DNA of 64,000 nt from Rubrobacter indicoceani (GTDB lineage: Bacteria; Actinomycetota; Rubrobacteria; Rubrobacterales; Rubrobacteraceae): NCBI RefSeq assembly GCF_003568865.1, contig NZ_CP031115.1, forward strand, positions 2,728,001 through 2,792,000, in the 5' to 3' direction. Positions 17,341 to 26,636 of the stretch are shown here, in pieces. Below the pieces are notes generated by a model. That model did no database searches, was not told the DNA's origin, and was given only the letters and a program-made list of their open reading frames with translations. The first letter of the stretch is position 1, and every line of letters begins with the position of its first letter. A program made the position numbers and the translations under genes.

Positions 17341-18795
17341 GTGATTTCGTCCGGCAGGAGGTCGGGGGTTTTGCTGCACCCGACTTCGCTTCCGGGTCGC
17401 TACGGTTGCGGGGAGTTCGGGGAGGAGGCTCTCCGGTTTGTGGAGTTTCTGAGGGCTGCGGGGCAGAGCCTGTGGCAGGTTTTGCCGCTCGGTCCGACGG
17501 ACGCCGCCGGGTCGCCGTATTCTTCGCCCTCGGCGTTTGCCGGCAACCCGATGCTCGTCAGCACGGAGAAGATGATCGAAGACGGTCTGCTGTGCGAGGT
17601 GCCTGCGGAGGCGGTCGGCCCGGTTGATTACGGGAAGGCCGTTCCGGAGAAGATGGCGCGGCTCCGGGAGGCATACTCGCGGTGGCGACCGGACGCGGCC
17701 TTCGAGGCGTTTCGGGTGGAGCATCGCGGCTGGCTCCGGGACTACGCCCTCTACATGGCCCTGAAAGAAAAGCACGGCGGGGCCTGGAGCGGGTGGCCGG
17801 AAGGGCTTGCGTTCCGGGATGGGGGTGAGATCCGGTCGGCGGCTCGGGAGCATTCCGGCGAGATAGAGTTCTGGGAGTTCGTGCAGTACCGGTTTTTCCG
17901 GGACTGGGGCAGGGTCAAGCGGCGGGCAAACGAGGCCGGGGTCTACATAGTCGGGGATGTGCCGATCTTCATCGCCCACGACTCGGCGGACGTGTGGGCC
18001 AACCGCGAGAAATTCCATCTCGACGAAACCGGGCAGCCGACCGTCGTTGCGGGGGTCCCGCCGGACTACTTCTCGGAGGAAGGCCAGCTCTGGGGGAACC
18101 CGCTCTACCGCTGGGACGTCATGCGCGGAGAAGGTTATGCGTGGTGGGTCGAGAGGATAAAAATGGCTCTGACGCAGTGCGACCTTCTACGCCTGGATCA
18201 CTTCCGAGGCTTCGAGGCTTACTGGGAGGTCCCCGCCGCCGCCGATACGGCGAAGGGCGGGAGATGGGTCGAAGGACCGGGAGAAGAGCTGTTCGCGGCT
18301 TTGCGAAGCTCGCTCGGGGAGCTGCCGCTCATCGCAGAGGATCTCGGAGACATAACCGACGGGGTGCGTGCGCTCAGAGAGACGCTCGGGTTGCCCGGCA
18401 TGAAGGTGCTTCAGTTTGCGTTCTCACACCCGGAGAACGCCTTTCTGCCGCACAACTACAGGGGCGAGGACTGGGCCGTCTACACCGGAACCCACGACAA
18501 CGACACGACCTCCGGCTGGCTGGCCTCGGCTTCACAGAGCGAGAGAAAACTCGTTCGGGCGTACACCGGGCGGGAATACCCCGGAAGCTGGGACCTTATC
18601 CGGCTTGCGCACACCTCGCGGGCGCGGTGGTCCGTCGTGCCGATGCAGGACCTGCTCGGCCTCGGCTCCGAGGCGAGGATGAACACCCCCGGGGTCCCGA
18701 CCGGAAACTGGACCTGGAGAATGCAGCGGGAGCCGGAAGAAAACCTTGCAGAGCGGCTGGCCGGGATCACGACCGCCAGCGGAAGAACAGCTTAG
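17341..18795 (+). CDS. malQ: 4-alpha-glucanotransferase (amylomaltase)
   Basis: About 484 residues from the GTG at 17341; a TTG eight codons upstream is an alternative. GH77 enzyme that transfers glucan chains in maltodextrin and glycogen metabolism. Seen: SGVLLHPTSLPGRYGCGEFG, WQVLPLGPTDAAGSPYSS, GDVPIFIAHDSADVW, and the nucleophile Asp in LLRLDHFRGFEAYW. The acid/base Glu is in LIAEDLG, and the transition-state Asp in YTGTHDNDTTSGW. It ends directly against the convergent lepB stop. Confidence 0.95.
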   Translation: MISSGRRSGVLLHPTSLPGRYGCGEFGEEALRFVEFLRAAGQSLWQVLPLGPTDAAGSPYSSPSAFAGNPMLVSTEKMIEDGLLCEVPAEAVGPVDYGKAVPEKMARLREAYSRWRPDAAFEAFRVEHRGWLRDYALYMALKEKHGGAWSGWPEGLAFRDGGEIRSAAREHSGEIEFWEFVQYRFFRDWGRVKRRANEAGVYIVGDVPIFIAHDSADVWANREKFHLDETGQPTVVAGVPPDYFSEEGQLWGNPLYRWDVMRGEGYAWWVERIKMALTQCDLLRLDHFRGFEAYWEVPAAADTAKGGRWVEGPGEELFAALRSSLGELPLIAEDLGDITDGVRALRETLGLPGMKVLQFAFSHPENAFLPHNYRGEDWAVYTGTHDNDTTSGWLASASQSERKLVRAYTGREYPGSWDLIRLAHTSRARWSVVPMQDLLGLGSEARMNTPGVPTGNWTWRMQREPEENLAERLAGITTASGRTA

Positions 18796-19488
18796 CTAGA
18801 GCAGGCTGTTGAGGTTTCCGGGCGGCCAGAAAAGCAGGAACGCCTCGCCCTCGATGTTCTCCTGAGGGACCGGGCCGAAGACCCGGGAGTCCTGCGAGTT
18901 TGCCCGGTTGTCGCCCATCATAAAAACGTGGCCCTCCGGGACGATAAACGGCCCGTAGAAGCTCGTGTCGCGCATCTCGGTGTTCACGTACGGTTCGTTC
19001 TGAAGTTCACCGTTCACGAAAAGCCGGCCGTTCTGAACCCGGATCTCATCGCCCGCCACCCCGACGACCCGCTTTATAAGGTCCTGCCTCGGGTCGGAGC
19101 CACCGGGCAGAAGGTTCGCAACGCCGGAGAACGGACCGGAGGGCTGGGGCAGGGTCTGCGGCGTCGGCTCGACGCTCTTGAAAACAAGGATATCGCCCCG
19201 CTCGGGTTCCTTGAAACGGTAGATGAACTTGTTCACGAGAACCCGGTCCCCGACCTGAAGCGTCGGGACCATGCTCTCCGAGGGGATCCAGAACGCCTCC
19301 ACGATAAACGGGCGTACGACCCCGAAGACAAGCACAAACGAAACAACGAGGATAACAAAGAACTCCAGAAACCCGCGCAGGGCGGACTTGCCCGCCGACC
19401 CCTTGCGCTTCAGGGAGTTCCGGGTCTCGAAGTCGTCGGAGCGATCCGCTTCCTCTTCGGGTCTTGTCTTGGGTTCTCTCTCTGACAT
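18796..19488 (-). CDS. lepB: Signal peptidase I
   Basis: 230 residues. It cleaves signal peptides of secreted preproteins at the membrane. A charged N-terminal cytoplasmic tail is followed by one membrane segment (FFVILVVSFVLVFGVV, ~43-58). The catalytic Ser72 lies in IPSESMVPTL and Lys139 in LIKRVVG. Box E is GDNRANSQDSRVFGPV. A loop rich in Pro and Gly (residues ~107-132) is inserted before the lysine box. The protein is typical in length for an actinobacterial type I peptidase. Confidence 0.95.
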   Translation of the reverse strand: MSEREPKTRPEEEADRSDDFETRNSLKRKGSAGKSALRGFLEFFVILVVSFVLVFGVVRPFIVEAFWIPSESMVPTLQVGDRVLVNKFIYRFKEPERGDILVFKSVEPTPQTLPQPSGPFSGVANLLPGGSDPRQDLIKRVVGVAGDEIRVQNGRLFVNGELQNEPYVNTEMRDTSFYGPFIVPEGHVFMMGDNRANSQDSRVFGPVPQENIEGEAFLLFWPPGNLNSLL

Positions 19489-19545
19489 ACCGCGCTAAAG
19501 GATACACCCGCAGGCATCGCGGGACCGAAAATACTTTTCGCTCTT

Positions 19546-20304
19546 CTAGACCCCGAAAGCCCCGAGAAGCGTCCTGATCGCAACAACGACCATAAAGCAG
19601 GCGAACCCGACGCGCACCACCCGGTCCGGCAGCGGGTCCCGCACCTTGACCCCGAGCCACGCCCCGACGATGGACCCGACGACGAGCGGTGGAACCTCCG
19701 AGATGCGGTCGAAGCCCGTCAGGATGTAGCCGAGGCCGCCGACGAGGCCGGTGAACATCACGACCGCGAGGCTCGTTGAGACCGCTCGCTTCGCCGTCAG
19801 ACCGAGGCCGAGAACCATCAGCGGCACCATCACCACCCCGCCCCCGACCCCGACGAGGCCGGAGAGCGCGCCGATAAAGATACCCGCCGCAAAGACCGTC
19901 CAGGTCGGTATCTTCTGTACCCCCTCGTCCATCTCCGGGCGGCCTTTCGCCGTCGGGTAGGCGAGCGCGAGAAGAAGCAGGCCGAAAACGGCCTCGACGA
20001 CCGTCTCGGGCGAGACGCGACTTATGGCGACCCCTATAAGAGATGAAGGCGCAACGGCGAGCGAGAAAAGCAGGGTCCACCGCCAGTTCGCCGGGTCGCG
20101 GCTGCTCTGGTTGCGAATCGTCCCCGAAAGCGAGCTGAAGACGATGATGATCAGGCTCGCAGCCACGGCTTCCGTGATGTTCCAGCCCGCGGCATAGACA
20201 AGGGCCGGGACAAAGACTATCCCCCCGCCGACCCCGACGAGGCCCGAGAGCATCCCCCCCACGACCCCGAACACGAGCAGGACAAGTAAGTCGAAGATCT
20301 CCAT
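19546..20304 (-). CDS. TauE/SafE family permease (sulfite exporter-like)
   Basis: About 252 residues from the ATG at 20304. It has seven or eight membrane segments with the two internally repeated glycine motifs of the family: GMLSGLVGVGGGIVFVPAL at the N-terminus and GALSGLVGVGGGVVMVPLM after the loop. Members export or import sulfur-containing anions or small acids; the substrate cannot be read here. TAGACT lies 7 nt before the ATG with no Shine-Dalgarno, so it is probably leaderless. A longer upstream reading lacks support. Confidence 0.85.
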   Translation of the reverse strand: MEIFDLLVLLVFGVVGGMLSGLVGVGGGIVFVPALVYAAGWNITEAVAASLIIIVFSSLSGTIRNQSSRDPANWRWTLLFSLAVAPSSLIGVAISRVSPETVVEAVFGLLLLALAYPTAKGRPEMDEGVQKIPTWTVFAAGIFIGALSGLVGVGGGVVMVPLMVLGLGLTAKRAVSTSLAVVMFTGLVGGLGYILTGFDRISEVPPLVVGSIVGAWLGVKVRDPLPDRVVRVGFACFMVVVAIRTLLGAFGV

Positions 20305-20487
20305 AAAGCGCAGTCTACAGGACTGTCGAACCCCGGTTGCGTCGGGCGGCGCTCGCGCCGCAACGTAGACCATGAAGATGGCGGGGCCCGCTGCATGGAC
20401 CGCTCGGAGAAACGCCTGCGCAGGCGCACCACGCCCCGGTCGGAACGCATCTTCGCCCAACACGCGCCCGAAGAACGGCCTCGGCGT

Positions 20488-21258
20488 CTAGCGGCCCTTC
20501 CACTCCGGGCGGCGCTTTTCGGTGAAGGCGGCGACGCCCTCGCGAAAGTCCTCGCTACCGTAGACGCGGCGGGTTATATCCGTGGTCTCCGGCAGCTTGT
20601 CGAGGTAGAAGCGGTGGAGTGCTTCTTTTGACGCGCTGATGGTTAGCGGGGCGTGCGAGGCGATGGTCCTGGAGAGTTCCTCGATGCGGCCTTCCAGCCC
20701 GGCCTCCGGGACGACCTCGGAGACCAGCCCGGCACCGAGGGCTTCGGTGGCGGAGAGAAGCTTTGCGGTCAGGATCAGCTGCTTTGTTTTTGCAACCCCT
20801 ATTATGTTTGCGATGCGGGCGAGGTTCTTTCCGGCGGGGACGTTGCCGAGGGTTCTTGCGATGGGCAAGCCGAACATGGCGCGTTCGGAGCAGATCCGCA
20901 GGTCGCAAACGGAGGCGAGGATCATCCCCCCCCCGACGGCGTACCCGTCTACGGCGGCTATCGTCGGCTTCGAGAGCTTTTCCAGACGCCCGATTGCCCG
21001 TCCCGTCAGCTTTTCGTAAGCTACGCCGTCCTCGCCATCCGTGAAGCTTCGGAACTGCCGGATGTCACCGCCCGCCACGAAGTTACCACCCGCACCGCGC
21101 AGCACGACCACGCGCACCGAACCGTCGGAGTCCAGCGACTCGCAGTGGTCGTGGAGCTGCTCGAACATCTCCCCCGTGATCGCATTCCGAGCCTCCGGTC
21201 GGTCGAAGGTGATGTTCGCGACCGTACCGTCTGTCTCCAGCGTGACCCTTCCGGCCAT
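20488..21258 (-). CDS. Enoyl-CoA hydratase/isomerase family protein
   Basis: 256-residue crotonase-fold protein. Seen: NITFDRPEARNAITGEM, the oxyanion-hole segment NFVAGGDIRQF, KPTIAAVDGYAVGGGMILASVCDLRI (read in pieces) and the FGLPIARTLGNVPAG segment. In this last segment the canonical first catalytic Glu of hydratases is not evident, so another crotonase reaction is possible. GGGAGGA precedes the ATG. It is divergent from the GST gene. Confidence 0.88.
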   Translation of the reverse strand: MAGRVTLETDGTVANITFDRPEARNAITGEMFEQLHDHCESLDSDGSVRVVVLRGAGGNFVAGGDIRQFRSFTDGEDGVAYEKLTGRAIGRLEKLSKPTIAAVDGYAVGGGMILASVCDLRICSERAMFGLPIARTLGNVPAGKNLARIANIIGVAKTKQLILTAKLLSATEALGAGLVSEVVPEAGLEGRIEELSRTIASHAPLTISASKEALHRFYLDKLPETTDITRRVYGSEDFREGVAAFTEKRRPEWKGR

Positions 21259-21327
21259 AGAAGTTCCTCCCGGCTAGTATCATCCCGTCTGTCGGACTGG
21301 TTCAGGATACACGGGGAAGGACGATAA

Positions 21328-21936
21328 ATGCTTAAGGTCTGGGGCAGGAAGAACTCCATAAACGTACAGAAGGTCGTCTGGTGCGCCGCCGAACTCGGCC
21401 TTGACTTCGACCGGAAAGACGTCGGCCTGCAACACGGCTTCCCGGAAGATTTCGAGGAGATCAACCCTAACAGAAAGGTCCCCGCCATCTCGGACGACGG
21501 CTTCGTTCTGTGGGAGTCCCACGCGATAGTCCGCTACCTCGCCGCGAAAGAGGGCTCGCTTATCCCGACCGACCTGCAGGGCCGGGCCGACTGCGAACGG
21601 TGGATGGACTGGCAGCACACGCAGCTCTGGGAGACGCTGAAGCCTATCTTCTTCGGCCTTGTTCGCACCGCCCCCGAAGAGCGGGACCTCGCCGCCATCC
21701 AGGCAGCCGTTGACGGTACGGCGGCCTCGCTCGGCGTCCTTGACCGGCATCTCTCCGACCGGGAATACGTTCTCGGGGACAGGTTCTCGGTCGCGGATAT
21801 CCCGCTTGCGGTGTCCGGGTACCGCTGGTTTGAGATGGAGATAGACCGCCCGGAACTGCCGAACTTCACCGCCTACTACGGGCGTATAAAGGAGCGTCCG
21901 GCCTTTCAGGAGCACTGTATGTTCCCGCTTACCTGA
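21328..21936 (+). CDS. Glutathione S-transferase family protein
   Basis: 202 residues. The N-terminal thioredoxin-like domain reads LKVWGRKNSINVQKVVWCAAELGL, with the cis-Pro in NRKVPAI and the ESHAIVRYL motif. The C-terminal all-helical domain includes YVLGDRFSVADIPLAV. Many actinobacteria lack glutathione, so the thiol cofactor is uncertain. GGGGAAGGA precedes the ATG. Confidence 0.9.
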   Translation: MLKVWGRKNSINVQKVVWCAAELGLDFDRKDVGLQHGFPEDFEEINPNRKVPAISDDGFVLWESHAIVRYLAAKEGSLIPTDLQGRADCERWMDWQHTQLWETLKPIFFGLVRTAPEERDLAAIQAAVDGTAASLGVLDRHLSDREYVLGDRFSVADIPLAVSGYRWFEMEIDRPELPNFTAYYGRIKERPAFQEHCMFPLT

Positions 21937-22067
21937 ACTTCTTTTTCTTTTTTCGCGAGATGCGGGCGTTCGTGAAAAGTTCAACCCCGGCGCAGGATCT
22001 ACTGGTTAGGCCGGTGGGCTTTCGGGCAACAAGACACTACAGGCTCAGAAGATCGAAGGGAACTTGT

Positions 22068-22535
22068 ATGCCCAGAGAAGCAAATATAAAAGCCCAGGAA
22101 CGTTTCGGAGAAGCCGTCAACACCGGGAACTTCGATATCTTCGACGAGGTGGTCGCCCCGGACGCGGTGGACCACGACCCCGCGCCGGGACAGGGACGTG
22201 GTCCGGAAGGGTTCAAGAGCTTTTTCGGAGAGATGCGGAGCGCGTTCCCGGACTTCACGGTCGAGGTGGACCACATGAGCGCCACCGACGACGACGTGGC
22301 GTTTGCATACAGGATCAGCGGCACGCACAACGGTGAGTTCCAGGGCATCGCACCGACGGGCAACAGGGTCGAGGTTCGCGGGTGTCAGATCTCCCGCTTT
22401 GAAGCCGGCAAGCTCGTTGAACGCTGGGGCAGCTCCGATGAGCTTGGCCTGATGGCTCAGCTGGGCGTCGAGCCGCAGCAGGACAGGGGCTTTATGGACA
22501 AGCTCAAGGACGGCCTCTCGGGCTCGGGGCAGTAG
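22068..22535 (+). CDS. SnoaL-like ester cyclase family protein
   Basis: 155 residues from the ATG at 22068, which has AAGGGA 9 nt upstream. NTF2-like fold: RFGEAVNTGNFDIFDEVVAPDAVDHDPAPG, then FKSFFGEMRSAFPDFTVEVD, GEFQGIAPTGNRVEVRGCQISRF (read in pieces) and KLVERWGSSDELGLMAQLG. The layout matches the ester-cyclase/SnoaL group, whose members act on unknown small substrates. The next gene starts one base after its stop. Confidence 0.82.
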   Translation: MPREANIKAQERFGEAVNTGNFDIFDEVVAPDAVDHDPAPGQGRGPEGFKSFFGEMRSAFPDFTVEVDHMSATDDDVAFAYRISGTHNGEFQGIAPTGNRVEVRGCQISRFEAGKLVERWGSSDELGLMAQLGVEPQQDRGFMDKLKDGLSGSGQ

Positions 22536-22536
22536 C

Positions 22537-23004
22537 TTGCTCGTCTCCACCGCATCGAGCCTGGCCTCCGCGATAGGTCGGGGCCTTGCAGCCGGGGCCA
22601 TCGGTACCGCCGCCATGACCGTCTCCAGCTCCATCGAGGCGAAGCTCTCCGACCGAGGCGCCAGCACCGCCCCGGCGGACGCCGCCAAGAAGGTACTGCA
22701 GGTCGAGACCCCGAACGACGAAGCCGAGGCCCACTTCTCGAACCTCGTTCACTGGGGCTACGGGACGGCGTGGGGCGCGGCGCACGGGGTTCTCGGGGAG
22801 CTGGGTCTCTCCGGTAAGAACGCGACGCTTGCGCACCTCGCGCTTGTCTGGGGCTCGGAGCAGGTTGTCCTCCCGAGCCTCGACGTCGCCCCGCCCGTCT
22901 GGGAATCCGGCGCAAAGGCGACCGCGACCGACCTCTTCCACCACCTGGTCTACGCAACCGCAACCGGGCTCGCCTACGAGATGCTGGACAAACCGAGAAA
23001 CTAG
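22537..23004 (+). CDS. Small alanine-rich membrane-associated protein (DUF1440/YagU-like)
   Basis: 155 residues from a TTG one base after the previous stop, with CGGGGCAG upstream. Weakly hydrophobic helices (GRGLAAGAIGTAAMTVSSSIEAKL, WGYGTAWGAAHGVLGELGL, LFHHLVYATATGLAYEML) and conserved-looking His/Trp/Gly positions recall YagU/DUF1440 inner-membrane proteins. The function is unknown. Probably cotranscribed with the SnoaL-like gene. Confidence 0.6.
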   Translation: MLVSTASSLASAIGRGLAAGAIGTAAMTVSSSIEAKLSDRGASTAPADAAKKVLQVETPNDEAEAHFSNLVHWGYGTAWGAAHGVLGELGLSGKNATLAHLALVWGSEQVVLPSLDVAPPVWESGAKATATDLFHHLVYATATGLAYEMLDKPRN

Positions 23005-23152
23005 GGAGATCGAAAGCCGCAGTCCATATCCCGGAAGGCCGCATCCGGAAAACGGCCGGGCAGAGAAAGGAGCCGTACAGAACAGCAGCAGGGCTTCCGC
23101 CGCTCAGGCAGCACCGGACAGATCGAAACACCAACACAAAGGAGCACTTATC

Positions 23153-23728
23153 ATGGCAAACGAACTGCAGGGAAAGAAGATCGCATACCTCATCTCCCCG
23201 AACGGGACGGAGCGCGTCGAGTTCACGGACCCGAAGAAGGCCCTTGAAGATGCCGGGGCCGCCGTGGACGTTATAAGCATCCAGTCCGGCGAGGCGCGGA
23301 CGATGGACGGCGACGTAGAGCCTTCGGAGAGCTTTCCGGTGGACAAGACCTTCTCGGACGTTTCCTCCTCGGAGTATGACGGGCTCGTGATACCGGGCGG
23401 CACGGTCGGGGCGGATACGCTTCGCGGTGATGCGGACGCGGTCTCGTTTATCAGAAGCTTCTTCGAGCAGCAGAAGCCGGTTGGTGCGATCTGCCACGCG
23501 CCCTGGACCCTGATCGAAGCCGGCGTCGTCGAGGGCCGGACGCTGACCTCGTATCCGACGCTTCAGACCGACCTGAGAAACGCCGGGGCAACGTGGGTCG
23601 ACAAGGAAGTCGTAACGGATGCGGGCCTCGTGACGAGCCGCAACCCGAACGATATCCCGGCTTTCAGCGCGAAGATCATCGAGGAGTTCGCCGAGGGCAA
23701 GCACCAGGAGCAGGCCCGAAGCGTCTAG
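23153..23728 (+). CDS. DJ-1/PfpI family protein (type 1 glutamine amidotransferase-like)
   Basis: 191 residues from the ATG at 23153, preceded by AAAGGAG. It matches the general-stress/PfpI group: KKIAYLISPNGTERVEF, YDGLVIPGGTVGADTLR, and the nucleophile elbow GAICHAPWTL with Cys114. The C-terminus has WVDKEVVTDAGLVTSRNPNDIPAF. Family members include deglycases, chaperones and peptidase-like proteins; the activity cannot be decided here. It stands alone between a ~150-base gap and a convergent amidase. Confidence 0.92.
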   Translation: MANELQGKKIAYLISPNGTERVEFTDPKKALEDAGAAVDVISIQSGEARTMDGDVEPSESFPVDKTFSDVSSSEYDGLVIPGGTVGADTLRGDADAVSFIRSFFEQQKPVGAICHAPWTLIEAGVVEGRTLTSYPTLQTDLRNAGATWVDKEVVTDAGLVTSRNPNDIPAFSAKIIEEFAEGKHQEQARSV

Positions 23729-23777
23729 CGCCTGCCCGTAGAGAAACGAGAACGGATAAACCCAGGGGGGGCCGGCG

Positions 23778-25211
23778 TCAGACCACGACGCCGGGCTTTC
23801 TCGTGCCGTATTTCGTTGCCTGCTCGAAGGCATGGGCGAGCCGCAGCACCCCCAGGTCGTCCTGCCAGCGACCGACGATCTGGACCCCGACCGGAAGCCC
23901 ATCGGCCGTGAACCCGCCCGGCACCGAAACCGCAGGAAGCCCGGTTGTCGTGATGTAATAACACGATTTCATCCAGTCTATGTAGGTCTCCATCGTTGCA
24001 CCGGCTATCTCTTCGATGTAGGGTTGATCGACCGGAAACGGCGGAACCTGCACGGTCGGCAGGACAAGGAATTCGTGGCTTTCCATGAACCGCGTGACCC
24101 GCCCGTGGAGGGCGGTGCGGAGTTTCTCGGCGCGGCCGAGTTGCGGCCCGGTCAGCTTGCGCCCTTCTTCGATGTTCCAGACGACGGTGTCTTTCAGTTG
24201 ACCTCTGTGAGAGTCCAGGAGGTCGCCGTGTGCCAGCTCGAAGTGCCAGGCCCGGAGCGTCTTGAAGACCTCGTCCGCCCCGGTGAAGTCCGGCGCCTCA
24301 TCCATGACCGTGCAGCCGAGCGACTCGAAGCCCGGGCGGCTCCGGGAAAAGACCCTTCGCACCTCCGGATCGAGCGGGAAATCCCCGAGGTCGGGGCTGA
24401 AGGCGATACGGACGCCGGAAAAGTCGCGGTTGAGCGACGCTGCAAAGACGCTCCCCGGCTGCGGGACCGAGAGCGGAGCGCGAGCGTCGGGTCCGGCGAG
24501 CGCGGAGAGAAACAGGGCGAGGTCTTCGACGCTCCGGGCCATCGGGCCGGGGACGGAGACCTGGTTGAAAGCGGCATCGGCGGGCCACGACGGGACGCGC
24601 CCGACGGACGGGCGCAGGCCCACGACGTTGCAGAAGCTCGCCGGGTTGCGGAGGCTCCCGCCCATGTCCGAACCGTCCGCCAGCGGGACGAGGCCGCAGG
24701 CCAGGGCGACCGCAGAGCCGCCGGAAGAGCCGCCGCACGTCTTTGTAGGGTCGTAGGGGTTCTTTGTCGCGCCGAAGACGGGGTTGAAGGTCTGCGACCC
24801 GGCCCCGAACTCCGGGGTGTTCGTCTTGCCGACGGGTATCGCCCCGGCTGCGTGGGCCCGGGCTACGATAACGTCGTTTAGCTCGGGGATGTTGTCCCGG
24901 AAGATCGGGGAACCGTAAGTCGTCCTGACACCCTGCGTCTGGAAGAGGTCCTTGTGTGCGACGGGGAGGCCGTGCAGAGCTCCGACTGCTTCGTTGTCGT
25001 TGCGATGGAGTTTTTCGTCGGCGAGCTTCGCAAGCTCCATCGAGCGTTCGGGGTGGGTTGTTACGACCGCGTTGACGGACGGGTTGAACTCCTCTATCTG
25101 TGTGAGGTGCGCCGCCATCACCTCGGTGCAGGAGACCTCTTTCCGGCGGATGTCTCGCGCCAGCCCGGTGGCGGAGGAAAAGCAGAGTTCGAGTCGGTCC
25201 GAGCGGTTCAC
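23778..25211 (-). CDS. Amidase (amidase signature family)
   Basis: 477 residues from the GTG at 25211, which forms GTGA with the upstream MFS stop. Amidase-signature hydrolase with the Ser-Ser-Lys triad: Lys87 (PVAHKDLF), Ser in CGGSSGGSAVAL (~162-163) and Ser186 in LADGSDMGGSLRNP. The substrate is unknown. The coupled MFS transporter upstream suggests that an imported amide or a released acid is the substrate or product. Confidence 0.93.
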   Translation of the reverse strand: MNRSDRLELCFSSATGLARDIRRKEVSCTEVMAAHLTQIEEFNPSVNAVVTTHPERSMELAKLADEKLHRNDNEAVGALHGLPVAHKDLFQTQGVRTTYGSPIFRDNIPELNDVIVARAHAAGAIPVGKTNTPEFGAGSQTFNPVFGATKNPYDPTKTCGGSSGGSAVALACGLVPLADGSDMGGSLRNPASFCNVVGLRPSVGRVPSWPADAAFNQVSVPGPMARSVEDLALFLSALAGPDARAPLSVPQPGSVFAASLNRDFSGVRIAFSPDLGDFPLDPEVRRVFSRSRPGFESLGCTVMDEAPDFTGADEVFKTLRAWHFELAHGDLLDSHRGQLKDTVVWNIEEGRKLTGPQLGRAEKLRTALHGRVTRFMESHEFLVLPTVQVPPFPVDQPYIEEIAGATMETYIDWMKSCYYITTTGLPAVSVPGGFTADGLPVGVQIVGRWQDDLGVLRLAHAFEQATKYGTRKPGVVV

Positions 25212-26566
25212 GCGGTCCCTTTCGCTGGTTGGTCGTCTTCGGCGAGGAGTTCCTTTTCTTCGGCCCGGATACCGGAGATATCGGTCAGGTACGTCTCGGT
25301 GAGCAAGAAAACGCAGCCGAAGCTGAGGACGGCCATCCCGAGGATGTAGAGCGAGACGGACCACGTCGCCCCGGTCACGGCGAGAAGCGAGGCGGCGATG
25401 ATCGGGGCGAGCGCGCCGCCCGCTACGCCGCCGAGGTTGTAGCTGACGGAGGCACCGGAATAGCGCAGGCGCGTCCCGTAGAGTTCCGGCAGGAACGCCC
25501 CCATCGGGCCGTAGAGGACGGCAAAGGCGACCATCCCGCCGGTGAACGCCAGCGTGATAAAGACCGGCTCGGCGGAGTTGATCAGCCAGAACATCGGAAA
25601 GGCCCAGACCATCGCAAGAGAGGCCCCGGCGAGGCAGGTTCTGCGGCGTCCGATGCGGTCGGAGAGCGTCGCGGCTGCGGGAACCGTCAGGCCCATGACC
25701 AGAACTGAGATCATGACGCAGTACAGAAGCGTCGAGTTCGACAACCCGAGCTCCGTTGTCCCGTAGGAGAGGGAGAACGTCGTGATCGTGTAGAACAGCA
25801 CGTACGTCAGCGCCATCCCGCCGCTGCTGAGCAGCAGCACCTTCGGATAGGTCCTGATCATGTCGAAGAACGGCACCCGCGCCCGCGTCTGCGTCTCAAG
25901 GGCCCGCTTGAAGACCGGCGTCTCGGAGATGGAGACCCTCACGTACAGCCCGATGGCGACAAGGAAGATGCTGAAGAGAAACGGTATCCGCCAGCCCCAC
26001 GCCGCAAACTGAGCCTCCGTCAGCGAGAGGGTCAGGACAAGGAAAAGCCCGCTCGACAGCAAGAAACCCGCCGCAGGACCCATCTGCGGAAAGCTTGAGT
26101 ACAGGCCGCGTTTGCCCTCCGTGGCGTGTTCGGTGGCGAGGAGCACGGCCCCGCCCCACTCACCGCCGAGGCCGAATCCCTGCATGAAGCGCAGAATCAC
26201 GAGAAGTATCGGGGCGGCGATGCCGAGGGTCGCGTAGCCCGGCAGGAGGCCGATGGCGAAGGTCGCGACGCCCATCAGGAACAGGGAGAAGATCAGCATG
26301 GATTTCCGCCCGAGGCGGTCGCCGTAGTGTCCGAAGACCACCCCGCCGAGCGGCCTCGCAAAGAACGCTACGGCAAAGGTGGCGAAGGCGGCGAGCGTCC
26401 CGGTTGCTGAGGCGAACTCCGGGAAAAAGACCCCGCCGAGAACAAGCGCGGCGGCGGTGCCATAGATGTAGAAGTCGTAGAACTCTATCGCCGTCCCGAT
26501 AAAGCTCGCGAACGCAACCTTCCACATCGAGACCGGAGCCTCGCCGGTGTTCGCACCGCTCTGCAT
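25208..26566 (-). CDS. MFS transporter, metabolite:proton symporter type
   Basis: 452 residues with 12 predicted membrane segments. Motifs of the MHS subfamily (ShiA/ProP/KgtP relatives) are visible: GTAIEFYDFYIYGTAAALV at TM1, the loop FGHYGDRLGRKSML, GFGLGGEWGGAVLLATEHA and LSDRIGRRRT in the central loop. It probably imports an organic acid, osmolyte or amide that the coupled amidase processes. A strong GAAGGGGAGGAG lies directly before the ATG. Confidence 0.9.
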   Translation of the reverse strand: MQSGANTGEAPVSMWKVAFASFIGTAIEFYDFYIYGTAAALVLGGVFFPEFASATGTLAAFATFAVAFFARPLGGVVFGHYGDRLGRKSMLIFSLFLMGVATFAIGLLPGYATLGIAAPILLVILRFMQGFGLGGEWGGAVLLATEHATEGKRGLYSSFPQMGPAAGFLLSSGLFLVLTLSLTEAQFAAWGWRIPFLFSIFLVAIGLYVRVSISETPVFKRALETQTRARVPFFDMIRTYPKVLLLSSGGMALTYVLFYTITTFSLSYGTTELGLSNSTLLYCVMISVLVMGLTVPAAATLSDRIGRRRTCLAGASLAMVWAFPMFWLINSAEPVFITLAFTGGMVAFAVLYGPMGAFLPELYGTRLRYSGASVSYNLGGVAGGALAPIIAASLLAVTGATWSVSLYILGMAVLSFGCVFLLTETYLTDISGIRAEEKELLAEDDQPAKGTA

Positions 26567-26636
26567 CTCCTCCCCTTCCGTCTATTCTTTCCTGACGGAA
26601 ACTCTACGGCAAACCCGGGTCTGAATCCCGGCTTCT